DNA from: DATGKG01 sp963783145
Lineage (GTDB): Bacteria > Desulfobacterota > Binatia > Binatales > Binataceae
Length of the DNA: 64,000 bases
NCBI GenBank assembly: GCA_963783145.1
Contig: CAWAMM010000005.1
Span: 124,001-188,000, forward strand
Direction of reading: 5' to 3'
Positions 18,253-26,342 of the stretch are shown here, in pieces. Below the pieces are notes generated by a model. The model saw only the letters and a list, made by a program, of their open reading frames with translations. It did not search any database and had not been told where the DNA came from. Both the position numbers and the translations under genes were made by a program. Positions within the stretch are counted from its first letter, which is position 1; each line of letters opens with the position of its first letter.

Positions 18253-19575
18253 TCAGAGTTGCTCCTCAATCCTGATGAATGCGGGCGCCGCCGCGACCAG
18301 CTTGCGCCGCACGATTTCCTTGAGCGCGCGATTCAGGTTGCGCTCGCGCGTCTCGTGGCTGCGCATGATGACCGGCACGGTTTTGCCCGCGCTGCGCTCA
18401 TGCTGAATGACGGATGCCATCGAGATTTGGTTGCGCCCCAGCACCGAGGCGATCTTGCCGAGCACACCCGGCTTATCCTCAGCCATGAAGCGCAGATAAT
18501 ACTCGCATACCACGTCGTCCATCGGCTTTACACGGGCGCGCTTGATGAAGCTAACCGGATAGCCGAGCGAATGGGGCCGCGCATTGCCGCCGGACCGCCG
18601 ATCACGCGCGATTTGTAGGATATCAGCCATCACCGCAGTCGCGGTCGGCATCTGCCCTGCCCCCTGCCCGATGTACATCGTCGAGCCGAGCGCCTCGCCA
18701 TGGATATAGATTGCGTTAAGCGCACCGCCGACACTCGCAAGCACGTGGCGATGGGGAATCATGGTCGGATGGACGCGCGCTTCGATCGCGCCGTCGTCAT
18801 CCTTCGCGATCGCCAGCAGCTTGATGACATAGCCCAGCTCGCGCGCATACGCGATATCGGCCGAGGTGATCTTGGTGATGCCTTCGGTATAGACCTGCTC
18901 CGGTTTGAGCGACACGCCGAACGCGAGCGTAACGAGGAGGCAGAGCTTGTGCGCGGCGTCGTGCCCGCCAATATCGAGCGTCGGATCAGCCTCGGCCAGG
19001 CCGGTCGCCTGCGCTTCCTTCAAGGCGGTCGAGAACTCGGCGCCATTGTCGGTCATGGTCGTCAGGATCGAGTTGCAGGTGCCATTGACGATGCCATACA
19101 CCGCACGCTGGCGATCACCGGCGAGTGCCTCGCGCAAGGTTCTGATGATCGGTACGCCGCCGCCGACGCTGGCCTCGAAGCCAATCGCCAAGCCGGTTTT
19201 GTTGGCCGCCGCGAAGAGCTCCTCGCCATGCTCGGCGAGCAACGCCTTGTTCCCGGTTACGACGTCTTTTCCCGCGGCGAGCGCCTGCAACATCAGCTTG
19301 CGCGCCGGCTCGATACCGCCAAACAGTTCGACGACAATGTCTACCTCGGGACGTGCGACGAGTTCCGCGCTATCGCGGGTGATTAGCGCGGGCGTGATTC
19401 CAATCGATTTGTCGGGCTCGAGGCTGCGATCTGCGATGCCGACCAGTTCGAGCGGTGCGCCGAGGCGGCGTTCGAGGTTCGCGGCATGGCGGCGCAGCAG
19501 CTTGACCACGCCGGTGCCGACGGTGCCGCATCCGAGCAGGGCAATCCGCACCGGTTGTGACTTCGCGCCGGCCAT
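18253..19575 (-). CDS. hom: homoserine dehydrogenase
   Basis: 440 residues: an NAD(P)-binding Rossmann domain (GCGTVGTG at 15-22), the catalytic homoserine dehydrogenase domain with NGTCNSILT and ADPTLDIGGHDAAHKL, and a C-terminal ACT domain (about residues 360-440, from YYLRFMAEDKPGVLGKIASV). The ACT domain usually gives feedback inhibition by threonine. The enzyme reduces aspartate semialdehyde to homoserine. It lies 30 bp after the aminotransferase gene and 3 bp before thrC. Confidence 0.96.
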   Translation of the reverse strand: MAGAKSQPVRIALLGCGTVGTGVVKLLRRHAANLERRLGAPLELVGIADRSLEPDKSIGITPALITRDSAELVARPEVDIVVELFGGIEPARKLMLQALAAGKDVVTGNKALLAEHGEELFAAANKTGLAIGFEASVGGGVPIIRTLREALAGDRQRAVYGIVNGTCNSILTTMTDNGAEFSTALKEAQATGLAEADPTLDIGGHDAAHKLCLLVTLAFGVSLKPEQVYTEGITKITSADIAYARELGYVIKLLAIAKDDDGAIEARVHPTMIPHRHVLASVGGALNAIYIHGEALGSTMYIGQGAGQMPTATAVMADILQIARDRRSGGNARPHSLGYPVSFIKRARVKPMDDVVCEYYLRFMAEDKPGVLGKIASVLGRNQISMASVIQHERSAGKTVPVIMRSHETRERNLNRALKEIVRRKLVAAAPAFIRIEEQL

Positions 19576-19605
19576 CCGTCTCCTCCCCCGAATCCCTTGT
19601 GAAAT

Positions 19606-20871
19606 CTATGCGGTTGCGATGCGACGCACTTTAGAGGCCGGGGCATTCGCGAGCGCCTGCTTGATGCCGCGGATCGCCTGGCGCGTGCGATGCTCGTTCT
19701 CGATCAGCGCGAAACGCACGAAGCCGTCGCCATCGGCGCCGAATCCGACGCCGGGCGAAACCGCGACTTTCGCTTCGCGCAGCAGGAATTTCGAGAACTC
19801 CAACGAGCCCATCTCGCGGAACGGCTCGGGAATCGGCGCCCATACGAACATCGTCGCTTTGGGCTTCTCGACCGGCCATCCCGCGCGCGTCAGGCCTTCG
19901 CATAGCGAGTCGCGGCGTTTGCGATAAGTCTCGACGATCTCGCTCACGCAATCCTGCGGTCCATTGAGCGCCGCGATCGAGGCCACCTGCACCGGCGCGA
20001 AGATTCCGTAATCGAAATACGACTTGAGTCGCGTCAGCGCACCGATCATGTCGGGATTGCCGACGCAGAAGCCGACGCGCCATCCGGGCATGTTGTAACT
20101 CTTTGAGAGGGTGAAGAACTCGACGCACATTTCTTTCGCGCCCGGCACCTGCATGATCGAGGGCGCCTTGTAGCCGTCGAAGCACAGGTCGGCGTAGGCC
20201 AAATCGTGGATCACCAGGATGCCGTTTTCGCGCGCGAAATCGACCACCCGCTTCATGAACGAAAGATTCACGATCGCAGTGGTCGGATTATGCGGGAAGT
20301 TGAGGATCATCAACTTGGGACGCGGCCAGCATCGGGTGACCGTCGCGGTCAGCTCGTCGAAGAAATCATCGCCGTTGCGCAGCGGCACGCTCTGCACCTG
20401 CGCCCCCGCGATGATCATCGCATATTGATGAATCGGGTAGGTGGGGGTCGGCGCGACCACCACGTCGCCCTGGTCGAGGATGGCGATCGCCAGATGCGCG
20501 ATGCCCTCCTTGGAGCCGATGGTCACGATCGCTTCGCCATCGGGATCGAGGTCGACATCGTAGCGGCGTTTGTACCAATCGGTGACGGCCGACCTCAGCT
20601 TGAAGACGCCGCGCGAGACCGAATACCGATGGTTCGGCGCCTTGGTGGCGGCCTCGACCAGCTTGTTCACGATGTGCGGCGGGGTCGGGAGGTCAGGATT
20701 GCCCATCCCGAAATCGATAATGTCCTCGCCCTCGCGGCGGGCCTTTTTGCACAGGTTGCCGATGATGTCGAAGACATACGGCGGCAGCCGCTTGATACGC
20801 GGGAACTCGATTTTATCGGTTTTTGGTTTAACCACTTCCGCCACTTTCGCCAACTCGATTGGATCGCTCAT
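19606..20871 (-). CDS. alanine-type PLP aminotransferase (AlaC-like)
   Basis: 421 residues, fold-type I. The Schiff-base lysine is K257 in FTLSKSYNMPGWRVGF. N195 in NFPHNPT and the later GFGADGDGFVRFALIEN (substrate-carboxylate arginine) fit the family. The sequence resembles the AlaC/YfdZ glutamate-pyruvate group often annotated as LL-diaminopimelate aminotransferase-like. It heads the aminotransferase-hom-thrC-apgM operon. A related role in aspartate-family amino acids is possible but unproven. Confidence 0.9.
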   Translation of the reverse strand: MSDPIELAKVAEVVKPKTDKIEFPRIKRLPPYVFDIIGNLCKKARREGEDIIDFGMGNPDLPTPPHIVNKLVEAATKAPNHRYSVSRGVFKLRSAVTDWYKRRYDVDLDPDGEAIVTIGSKEGIAHLAIAILDQGDVVVAPTPTYPIHQYAMIIAGAQVQSVPLRNGDDFFDELTATVTRCWPRPKLMILNFPHNPTTAIVNLSFMKRVVDFARENGILVIHDLAYADLCFDGYKAPSIMQVPGAKEMCVEFFTLSKSYNMPGWRVGFCVGNPDMIGALTRLKSYFDYGIFAPVQVASIAALNGPQDCVSEIVETYRKRRDSLCEGLTRAGWPVEKPKATMFVWAPIPEPFREMGSLEFSKFLLREAKVAVSPGVGFGADGDGFVRFALIENEHRTRQAIRGIKQALANAPASKVRRIATA

Positions 20872-20930
20872 CTATATACTGATGCTCTTTTGTAACTGAC
20901 CCATGCCCTCGGAGCTAGTGGCCCCCGACC

Positions 20931-20960
20931 ATGTGACCACATCCTTAGGTGACATCCTTA
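20931..20960. promoter_or_regulatory. candidate HigA operator
   Basis: Upstream of higB there is a short palindrome ATGTG-AC-CACAT (20931-20942) overlapping the first of two direct repeats ACATCCTTA (20939-20947 and 20952-20960), spaced 13 bp. The position fits an autoregulatory toxin-antitoxin operator. Confidence 0.4.
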
Positions 20961-20983
20961 AAGTGAGATACGGCTAGGGGGGC

Positions 20984-21295
20984 ATGCGCCCTATTTCTCC
21001 GAGAAGGCTTCGGGAGTTCTCCAGAAAATTCCCTGAGGCTGCTGCGCCCTTGGACGCCTGGTTGAGATTCCTGAAGAATGGACGGTTTAACAATCCGGCC
21101 GATTTGAAAGCCACTTTTGGTACCGTTGATTTGGTGTTGATAAAACGGCGCGGCAGAAGCGTGCCGCACTACGTCTTCAATATCGCAGGAAACAAATACC
21201 GATTGATCGCAACCATCCACTTCAACACTCAGATACTCTATATTCGTGATATTCTTTCTCATCGGGAATACGACACCGGCAAGTGGAAGAGATGA
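20984..21295 (+). CDS. higB: HigB-type toxin (RelE superfamily mRNA interferase)
   Basis: 103 residues matching the HigB_toxin family. Key blocks are the N-terminal LREFSRKFPEAAAPL, ADLKATFGTVDLV, and the core VFNIAGNKYRLIATIHF, followed by a C-terminal YIRDILSHREYD. Members cleave mRNA on the ribosome. A purine-rich GGGGGG precedes the ATG. Toxin-first order and a 4-nt overlap with the antitoxin are typical of higBA loci. Confidence 0.92.
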   Translation: MRPISPRRLREFSRKFPEAAAPLDAWLRFLKNGRFNNPADLKATFGTVDLVLIKRRGRSVPHYVFNIAGNKYRLIATIHFNTQILYIRDILSHREYDTGKWKR

Positions 21296-21699
21296 AAGGC
21301 GTCGCGCGCAGGATTACCAGCCCGGAGGAATTGGGTTTGTTCGTTGTTCCCCGCAACGAGCGCGAATACGATGCCGCGGTGGAACAACTGGGCGAATTGA
21401 TGGACGAGATCGGCGACAATCCGAAGGACCGCCGATACCGTCTCATCGAAACTCTCACCGCGCTGATCGAGGCATACGATCGTGAGCACTATCCCGATCG
21501 GGAGGTCTCCGGCATCGACATGCTTCGATTTCTGATGGAGCAACATAAACTCACTCAAGGCGATCTGCCGGAAATTGGTAGCCGAGGAGTGGTATCAGAG
21601 GTTCTCCGCGGAAAACGGCAACTCAAGACCACACAACTCCTCGCGCTTGCAAAACGGTTTGGGGTATCGCCCGCGGCGTTCCTGCCCGACCGCGCATAG
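21292..21699 (+). CDS. higA: HigA-type antitoxin (HTH)
   Basis: 135 residues from an ATG that overlaps the toxin stop as ATGA; a GTG 9 nt upstream is less likely. The N-terminal half is helical and acidic. The C-terminal half is an XRE-type HTH: MEQHKLTQGDLPEIG, then SRGVVSEVLRGKRQL and LAKRFGVSPAAFL. It neutralises HigB by binding it and represses the operon. The length is usual for the HigA antitoxins encoded after this toxin type. Confidence 0.92.
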   Translation: MKGVARRITSPEELGLFVVPRNEREYDAAVEQLGELMDEIGDNPKDRRYRLIETLTALIEAYDREHYPDREVSGIDMLRFLMEQHKLTQGDLPEIGSRGVVSEVLRGKRQLKTTQLLALAKRFGVSPAAFLPDRA

Positions 21700-21713
21700 G
21701 AATCGAGGCCAGA

Positions 21714-21742
21714 CGGGCGGACGGCGCGTGGCCGTCCGCCCG
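21714..21742. repeat. strong intergenic hairpin after higA
   Basis: CGGGCGGACGGC pairs over 12 bp with its complement around a 5-nt loop. It lies 15 bp after the higA stop. No T-tract follows, so termination would not be classical. A second, perfect palindrome, GTCGTTCGCGAACGAC, lies at 21790-21805. Confidence 0.6.
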
Positions 21743-21830
21743 AGACTTCCCTACATGGGTAAGCTACCGGCCTCGTAACATCGTTGCGAGTCGTTCGCGA
21801 ACGACCCCTACCCGGAAAAATCCGCATCAC

Positions 21831-22190
21831 CTATTTCGATGCCTCCATTTCACGTGCACGCGCGAAGAAACTCAGCTGCGCTTCGCTGCGATACGAATCG
21901 AGCGCCTGCTTCGCCGAGCGGCGCACCTTGGCATCGGAATCCTCCGCGAGCACCATCAGCCGGCCCACGAACACGCGCCGATACCTCGCCGGCGAGCCGT
22001 CGCGAACCGCCTCGACCACCCAATGGCGCACGTTCGGATCCGCGTCGTGACTGAGCTCGAGCAGCCGCCGCCATAAATCGGGGAGCTTGGTCTTGCGATC
22101 GCAATGGCGCCAGGACTGGCCCGCCCGTTCGGCGTCCAGGCTCAGTCTCATCACGATCAACTCCGCAACGTCAGCTTTTTTCGTTGCCAT
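21831..22190 (-). CDS. HEAT-repeat-like hypothetical protein
   Basis: 119 residues from MATKKADVAEL at 22190; a start at 22199 adds three residues. An open extension further upstream merely translates a 24-bp tandem repeat. The body is helical with HEAT-like helix pairs (LLELSHDADPNVRHWVVEAV, LAEDSDAKVRRSAKQALDSY), which normally mediate protein binding. No enzyme motif is seen. It follows the MFS gene on the same strand by about 100 bp. Function is unknown. Confidence 0.6.
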   Translation of the reverse strand: MATKKADVAELIVMRLSLDAERAGQSWRHCDRKTKLPDLWRRLLELSHDADPNVRHWVVEAVRDGSPARYRRVFVGRLMVLAEDSDAKVRRSAKQALDSYRSEAQLSFFARAREMEASK

Positions 22191-22205
22191 AACTGTCATC
22201 TCATT

Positions 22206-22283
22206 GAGATGGTTCACTGCGTTCGCTTGGAGATGGTTCACTGCGTTCGCTTGGAGATGGTTCACTGCGTTCACTCGGAGATG
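22206..22283. repeat. 24-bp tandem repeat
   Basis: Three consecutive 24-bp units beginning GAGATGGTTCACTGC at 22206, 22230 and 22254, the last with two changes, plus a partial fourth. They fill the gap between the MFS stop and the HEAT-like gene start. In one minus frame they would encode the octad NAVNHLQA. Confidence 0.85.
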
Positions 22284-22290
22284 CATCACG

Positions 22291-23550
22291 TTACTTCGCC
22301 ACCGGCTCCGCCATTTCGATCCGCGCCAGCCGCGGCCGGATTGCCAGGTAAAACGGGATCGCCGCCAGCGTCAGCGCGCCGGCAAATTGCCATGCCGCCG
22401 CGAGTCCCACGCGATCCGCGATAAAGCCATTGATGAACAGGCCAACCGAGCCGCCCATGGTGCCGAAGGTACTCGAGAACGACAGCATCGTGGCGCGCTG
22501 CGAGGATTCGATCTGTTCGTTGAACCAGCTCTGCAGCAGCGGCACCACCGCCCCGGTACAAATGTTCATCACGAACAGAAACGCCAGCGCGATGCCCGGA
22601 CGACCCTGCAACATTCCCGCCGCCGCGAGCATAATCCCGGCGATGCAGATCAACCCGCTGATGCGCCCTGGTCGCGAGGTCTCATCGGCGGCCATGCGCG
22701 AAACCACCTCGGCCCCAATCATCCGCGCGATCGAGAGCACACAATAAATCCATCCGATGATCCATACGCCGACGCCGTAGCTCTGGTTGAACAGAATCGG
22801 CCATTCGAGCCAGTACGGCGCCCATGCGGCGAATTGAATCGCACCCGCAGCGCTCAGCATCAGCACGGTGCGATTGCTGAAACCGCCGCTGACTCCCTCG
22901 ACCATGCGCCGCACGATCTGCCGCGGCAGCCCCGCGAGATCGACGCCCGAGGCGCGCTTCTTCTCGCCCGTCATCAGGGATACGCCGATCACCGCCGCGA
23001 TCAGATATCCGGCCGCGCCGCACAGCCATGGATACGCGATATTGATATCGGCGATATAGGCGCCGCCGATCGACGAGATCATGAAACCGACGGTGGTGAG
23101 CTGCGAGATTCGTGAGAACAGCCCGTCCTTCAGGCCCTCGTAACCAGCGTCGTCGAGTGCGTCCACACCCCATGCGTCGATGGCGCCGTTGCCGAAGGTG
23201 GTCCCGATACCGTCGATGCTCTCGGCGATCAGGAACACCCAATAGTGATGCGCGGTGAAGTAGAGCAGGAACGCGCACACTCGCAGCGCCGCGCCGAGCA
23301 CGAAGGAGCGCCGGCGTCCGAGCGCATCGGCAAACGCGCCGGTCGGTACATCGGTCAGGAACAGCACGACGAAATACATCGCCAGCACGCTGTTGATCTC
23401 GAACTGATTGAGACCGCGCGCGTGCAGAAAGATCGGATACACGCCGAACAGGAATCCGCCCGCCAGCGCATAGGTCATCCAGACCGCGTAGTAGCGCCGG
23501 ATGATGCCGTTGATTTGGTGCGGAGGTTCGATATTTTCAGCCAAATTCAT
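22291..23550 (-). CDS. MFS transporter
   Basis: 419 residues from the ATG at 23550 (MNLAENIEPP). Twelve hydrophobic segments are apparent. The loop 2-3 motif appears as LTDVPTGAFADALGRRRS, the classic MFS signature region. It should be an inner-membrane secondary transporter. The substrate is not evident. The gene is preceded by a strong promoter, a 31-codon leader and a terminator hairpin, which implies attenuation control. Confidence 0.88.
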   Translation of the reverse strand: MNLAENIEPPHQINGIIRRYYAVWMTYALAGGFLFGVYPIFLHARGLNQFEINSVLAMYFVVLFLTDVPTGAFADALGRRRSFVLGAALRVCAFLLYFTAHHYWVFLIAESIDGIGTTFGNGAIDAWGVDALDDAGYEGLKDGLFSRISQLTTVGFMISSIGGAYIADINIAYPWLCGAAGYLIAAVIGVSLMTGEKKRASGVDLAGLPRQIVRRMVEGVSGGFSNRTVLMLSAAGAIQFAAWAPYWLEWPILFNQSYGVGVWIIGWIYCVLSIARMIGAEVVSRMAADETSRPGRISGLICIAGIMLAAAGMLQGRPGIALAFLFVMNICTGAVVPLLQSWFNEQIESSQRATMLSFSSTFGTMGGSVGLFINGFIADRVGLAAAWQFAGALTLAAIPFYLAIRPRLARIEMAEPVAK

Positions 23551-23575
23551 TGGCGTTTCTCTCGAGTCCAAAAAG

Positions 23576-23613
23576 AAAAAGCCCTGGGGGCTCTTAAGCT
23601 CCCAAGGCTTTTT
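23576..23613 (-). terminator. terminator/attenuator hairpin upstream of the MFS gene
   Basis: On the minus strand AAAAAGCCTTGGGAGCT pairs with AGCCCCCAGGGCTTTTT, with two imperfect positions, and runs into TTTTTCTTTT. It lies 22 bp after the leader-peptide stop and 26 bp before the MFS start, so transcription would end before the structural gene unless antiterminated. Confidence 0.75.
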
Positions 23614-23634
23614 CGAGCCACTATCAATCTGCGG

Positions 23635-23730
23635 TTAGCCGGCGATAGCCCCGACTACGGCAACGAACTTGCCGGTTCCGCGCGACTTCGTCGCGGTCAT
23701 AAGAAGTATGTCAACTGAATGGATCGTCAT
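23635..23730 (-). CDS. 31-residue leader peptide of the MFS gene
   Basis: A 31-codon frame (opening MTIHSVDILL) lies between a good sigma70 promoter and a terminator hairpin. Near its end is VAVVGAIAG, giving three valine codons and one isoleucine codon in eight. This recalls branched-chain amino-acid attenuator leaders. The C-terminal segment could alternatively be a short bioactive or RiPP-like peptide, but no modifying enzyme is adjacent. The ribosome-binding site is weak (GAGAAA). Confidence 0.5.
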   Translation of the reverse strand: MTIHSVDILLMTATKSRGTGKFVAVVGAIAG

Positions 23731-23762
23731 TGGTAGTTTCTCGGTGGCTTTTCTCGCGCCCA

Positions 23763-23791
23763 ACCATACTGTTGTGCCTCGGAACAGTCAA
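23763..23791 (-). promoter_or_regulatory. sigma70 promoter of leader peptide and MFS gene
   Basis: On the minus strand TTGACT (23786-23791), 17 bp, TATGGT (23763-23768). The -35 matches at five of six positions and the -10 at four. Transcription would start near 23755, about 25 bp before the leader start codon. Confidence 0.6.
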
Positions 23792-23866
23792 GCGGAAAAG
23801 TGATTTGATGTTGCCGGTTAGTCGAATCGGTTGACACATCAGGCGCCTGCGGTTCACCGTGCATCG

Positions 23867-24805
23867 ATGAAATCCGATCACACGCTCCACGCGCATCAGG
23901 GTCATCTCGGATGGAACAATGCCAACCCGCCGGTCATGCGCATCGCACCGGACGAGACGATCGAGTTCCATCCGCTGGATGCGTCAGGCGGCCAGATCAC
24001 TACGGCCTCAAAAGCGGACGATCTCGCGCATCTCGACTTCGGCAAGGTCAATCCGGTGACGGGCCCGGTGTACATCGAGGGCGCGGAACCCGGCGACGCG
24101 ATTAAGGTCACCATGCTTGAGTTCACCGCATCCGGATGGGGCTGGACGGGAAATATCCCGGGCTTCGGGCTGCTCGCGGATCAATTCAAGGAGCCGCATC
24201 TTCACATCTGGAAATATGATGTGGCCTCGATGGCGCCGGCGATGTATGGCCCCGGCGGCCGCGTGCCGCTGAAGCCCTTCTGCGGCACCATCGGTCTCGC
24301 GCCCGCTGAGCCTGGGCAACATTCGGTCGTGCCGCCGCGCCGCGTCGGCGGCAACATGGACATCCGCGATCTTTCCGCCGGTGCCGAACTATATCTGCCG
24401 GTGGAAGTAAAGGGCGGACTGTTCAGCGTCGGCGATACGCACGCGGCGCAGGGTGACGGCGAGGTCTGCGGAACCGCGATCGAGAGCCCGATCGCTGCGG
24501 CGTTGAAATTCGATCTCATCAAGAGCGCGAATCTGCCCTTCCCTCGCTACACCACGGCGGGACCCGTCAGCCGCTATCTCGATGCCGACGGGTACGAGGT
24601 CACCACCGGCATCGGTCCCGATCTGATGGGAGGAGCGAGAGCGGCCGTTTCGGGCATGATCGATTTGTTATCGAAACGCTACAAGATGAGCGTCATCGAT
24701 GCGTATTTGCTCTGCTCGGTATGCGGCGATCTTCGGATCAGCGAGATTGTCGATATGCCGAACTGGGTGGTCGCGTTCTATTTTCCTCGCGTGGTGTTCG
24801 CCTAG
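23867..24805 (+). CDS. acetamidase/formamidase family amidohydrolase
   Basis: 312 residues from MKSDHTLHAHQGHLGWNN; a TTG at 23831 is in frame. FmdA_AmdA features are the opening histidine-rich block, the ASKADDLAHLDFGKVNPVTGPVYIEGAEPGD-type core (about residues 48-80, quoted here as key stretch VNPVTGPVYIEGAEPGD), and GDTHAAQGDGEVCGTAIESP with metal-binding histidine and acidic residues. Members hydrolyse formamide or acetamide to ammonia and the acid. It is divergent from the MFS/leader unit and stands alone. Substrate preference is unknown. Confidence 0.9.
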   Translation: MKSDHTLHAHQGHLGWNNANPPVMRIAPDETIEFHPLDASGGQITTASKADDLAHLDFGKVNPVTGPVYIEGAEPGDAIKVTMLEFTASGWGWTGNIPGFGLLADQFKEPHLHIWKYDVASMAPAMYGPGGRVPLKPFCGTIGLAPAEPGQHSVVPPRRVGGNMDIRDLSAGAELYLPVEVKGGLFSVGDTHAAQGDGEVCGTAIESPIAAALKFDLIKSANLPFPRYTTAGPVSRYLDADGYEVTTGIGPDLMGGARAAVSGMIDLLSKRYKMSVIDAYLLCSVCGDLRISEIVDMPNWVVAFYFPRVVFA

Positions 24806-24877
24806 TCGGGCCGGCGCTCACGCGCTTTCTCTCGCTACCTTACATCCGTTAGAATTTTGCGAGGAGTTCCTCGCTTC

Positions 24878-26263
24878 ATGAGTAGTACCGAGCCCTCTAT
24901 ACCTGCGCTTCCAGAAACCACTGAAGATCCTGGTCTCGTCGAACGCGCGCGGCGATTTACCTCGGTCGTCGCTCTCGCCGCTCGCATTTATGGCGGCTAC
25001 AAGGCCACGCAGCTCTGGACTCGCTACATCAGCGACGCGAACAAGGACGAACTCTATCGGCGCCAGGATTTGCGCTCAGCGCAGGCGCTCTATCATACCG
25101 CCATCAGCCTCGAGGGGATGCTGATCAAGGCCTCGCAGTTCATCGCAACGCGCGCCGATCTGCTCCCCGATGAATGGGTTTCGACGCTCGCGGGACTCCA
25201 CGATCGGGTGCCGCCGCGTCCATTCGCGATGATCAAGCATCGCATCGAGACCGATTTGGGCAAACCGCTGGATCGCGTTTTCAGCGAATTCGCCGAGACG
25301 CCGATCGCCTCGGCCTCGCTCGCCCAGGTGCATCGCGCGCGGCTGCACGACGGCCGGCTGTGTGCGGTCAAGGTGCAGTATCCCGGCATCGATGGCATCG
25401 TGCGCGCCGACCTTGGCAATCTGACCTTTGTGCTCAAGGTGCTCGCATGGCTCGAGCCCAACTTTGATTTCCGCATCATCGCGCGCGAGGCGCTCAAGTA
25501 CGTGCCCATGGAACTCGACTTTCTGCATGAGGCGGACAACTGCGACACCATCCGGCACAACTTCGCTCTCGATCCCGAGGTAATCGTTCCCGAGGTCTAT
25601 CGCGAGTTCACGACCCGCCGCGTGCTCACGATGGAGTTCATCGAGGGCATCAAGATTACTCGCGTGGAGGAGTTAGAGGCGGCCGGCATCGACAAGCATG
25701 CGGTAGCGCAGAAGCTAACCGAGGTTTTCTGCGCGCAAATTTTGCGCGACGGCTTTTTTCATGCCGACCCGCATCCCGGCAACATCCTGGTGCAGCCCGG
25801 CCCGAAGTTGGTGTTGCTCGATTTCGGCCTCGCCAAGGATTTTCCGCCGGCCTTTCGCGACGGCATCGTGCGCCTGACCTTCGCCATCCTCAGCAATGAT
25901 AAAGACGCGATGGTGCGCGCATTCACCGAGCTCGGCTTCCGCACTCGCAACGGCTCCTCCGATACGCTGGTCTCGCTCGCCGAGGCATTTCTGGGCGGCG
26001 CGGTCAAAAGCGGCAAGGCTTATGCCGACAAGGAGCTGATGGAGCAATTTTCCGAAGAGTTGCCCAAGGAGCTGAAACGAAATCCCGTGGTCGAAGTTCC
26101 CGGCGATGTGCTGCTGATCAGCCGCGTGATGGGACTGCTTAGCGGGCTCGGCAAATCGCTCGACTCCCGGGTCGATTTGTTCTCGACGCTGATGCCTTAC
26201 GCGCAACAATTGATGATGGCGCAGGCGACGGCCGCGACCGCGGCCGGCACTGCGGGTCGTTGA
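24878..26263 (+). CDS. AarF/ABC1/UbiB-family atypical kinase
   Basis: 461 residues from the ATG at 24878, with GAGGAG upstream; a TTG at 24857 is in frame. The family's KxGQ motif appears as KASQ (K84 in LIKASQFIATR). The Ala-rich nucleotide loop is ASASLAQVHRA, the ATP lysine is K165 in AVKVQYPGI, and the catalytic part is HADPHPGNILV followed by LLDFGLAK. Members support quinone biosynthesis or lipid homeostasis and have ATPase activity. Serine in place of glycine in KxGQ is a variation seen in several homologues. The gene stands 79 bp before an acyl-CoA dehydrogenase gene. Confidence 0.9.
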   Translation: MSSTEPSIPALPETTEDPGLVERARRFTSVVALAARIYGGYKATQLWTRYISDANKDELYRRQDLRSAQALYHTAISLEGMLIKASQFIATRADLLPDEWVSTLAGLHDRVPPRPFAMIKHRIETDLGKPLDRVFSEFAETPIASASLAQVHRARLHDGRLCAVKVQYPGIDGIVRADLGNLTFVLKVLAWLEPNFDFRIIAREALKYVPMELDFLHEADNCDTIRHNFALDPEVIVPEVYREFTTRRVLTMEFIEGIKITRVEELEAAGIDKHAVAQKLTEVFCAQILRDGFFHADPHPGNILVQPGPKLVLLDFGLAKDFPPAFRDGIVRLTFAILSNDKDAMVRAFTELGFRTRNGSSDTLVSLAEAFLGGAVKSGKAYADKELMEQFSEELPKELKRNPVVEVPGDVLLISRVMGLLSGLGKSLDSRVDLFSTLMPYAQQLMMAQATAATAAGTAGR

Positions 26264-26342
26264 ATCGCGCGCTTCATTATCTATAACTCCAGAGCTGTGC
26301 TTTTCTTGCAACCAAACTTCGCAGGGGCGGGGAACCAATCAG

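Noticed and set aside
21714..21742. Intrinsic terminator after higA
   Set aside because: The stem is strong but no run of T follows on either strand; kept only as a hairpin.
23711..23971. 86-codon minus-strand frame over the MFS promoter region
   Set aside because: It overlaps the acetamidase start on the other strand and the predicted promoter, and has no recognisable domain; the 31-codon leader is the better reading.
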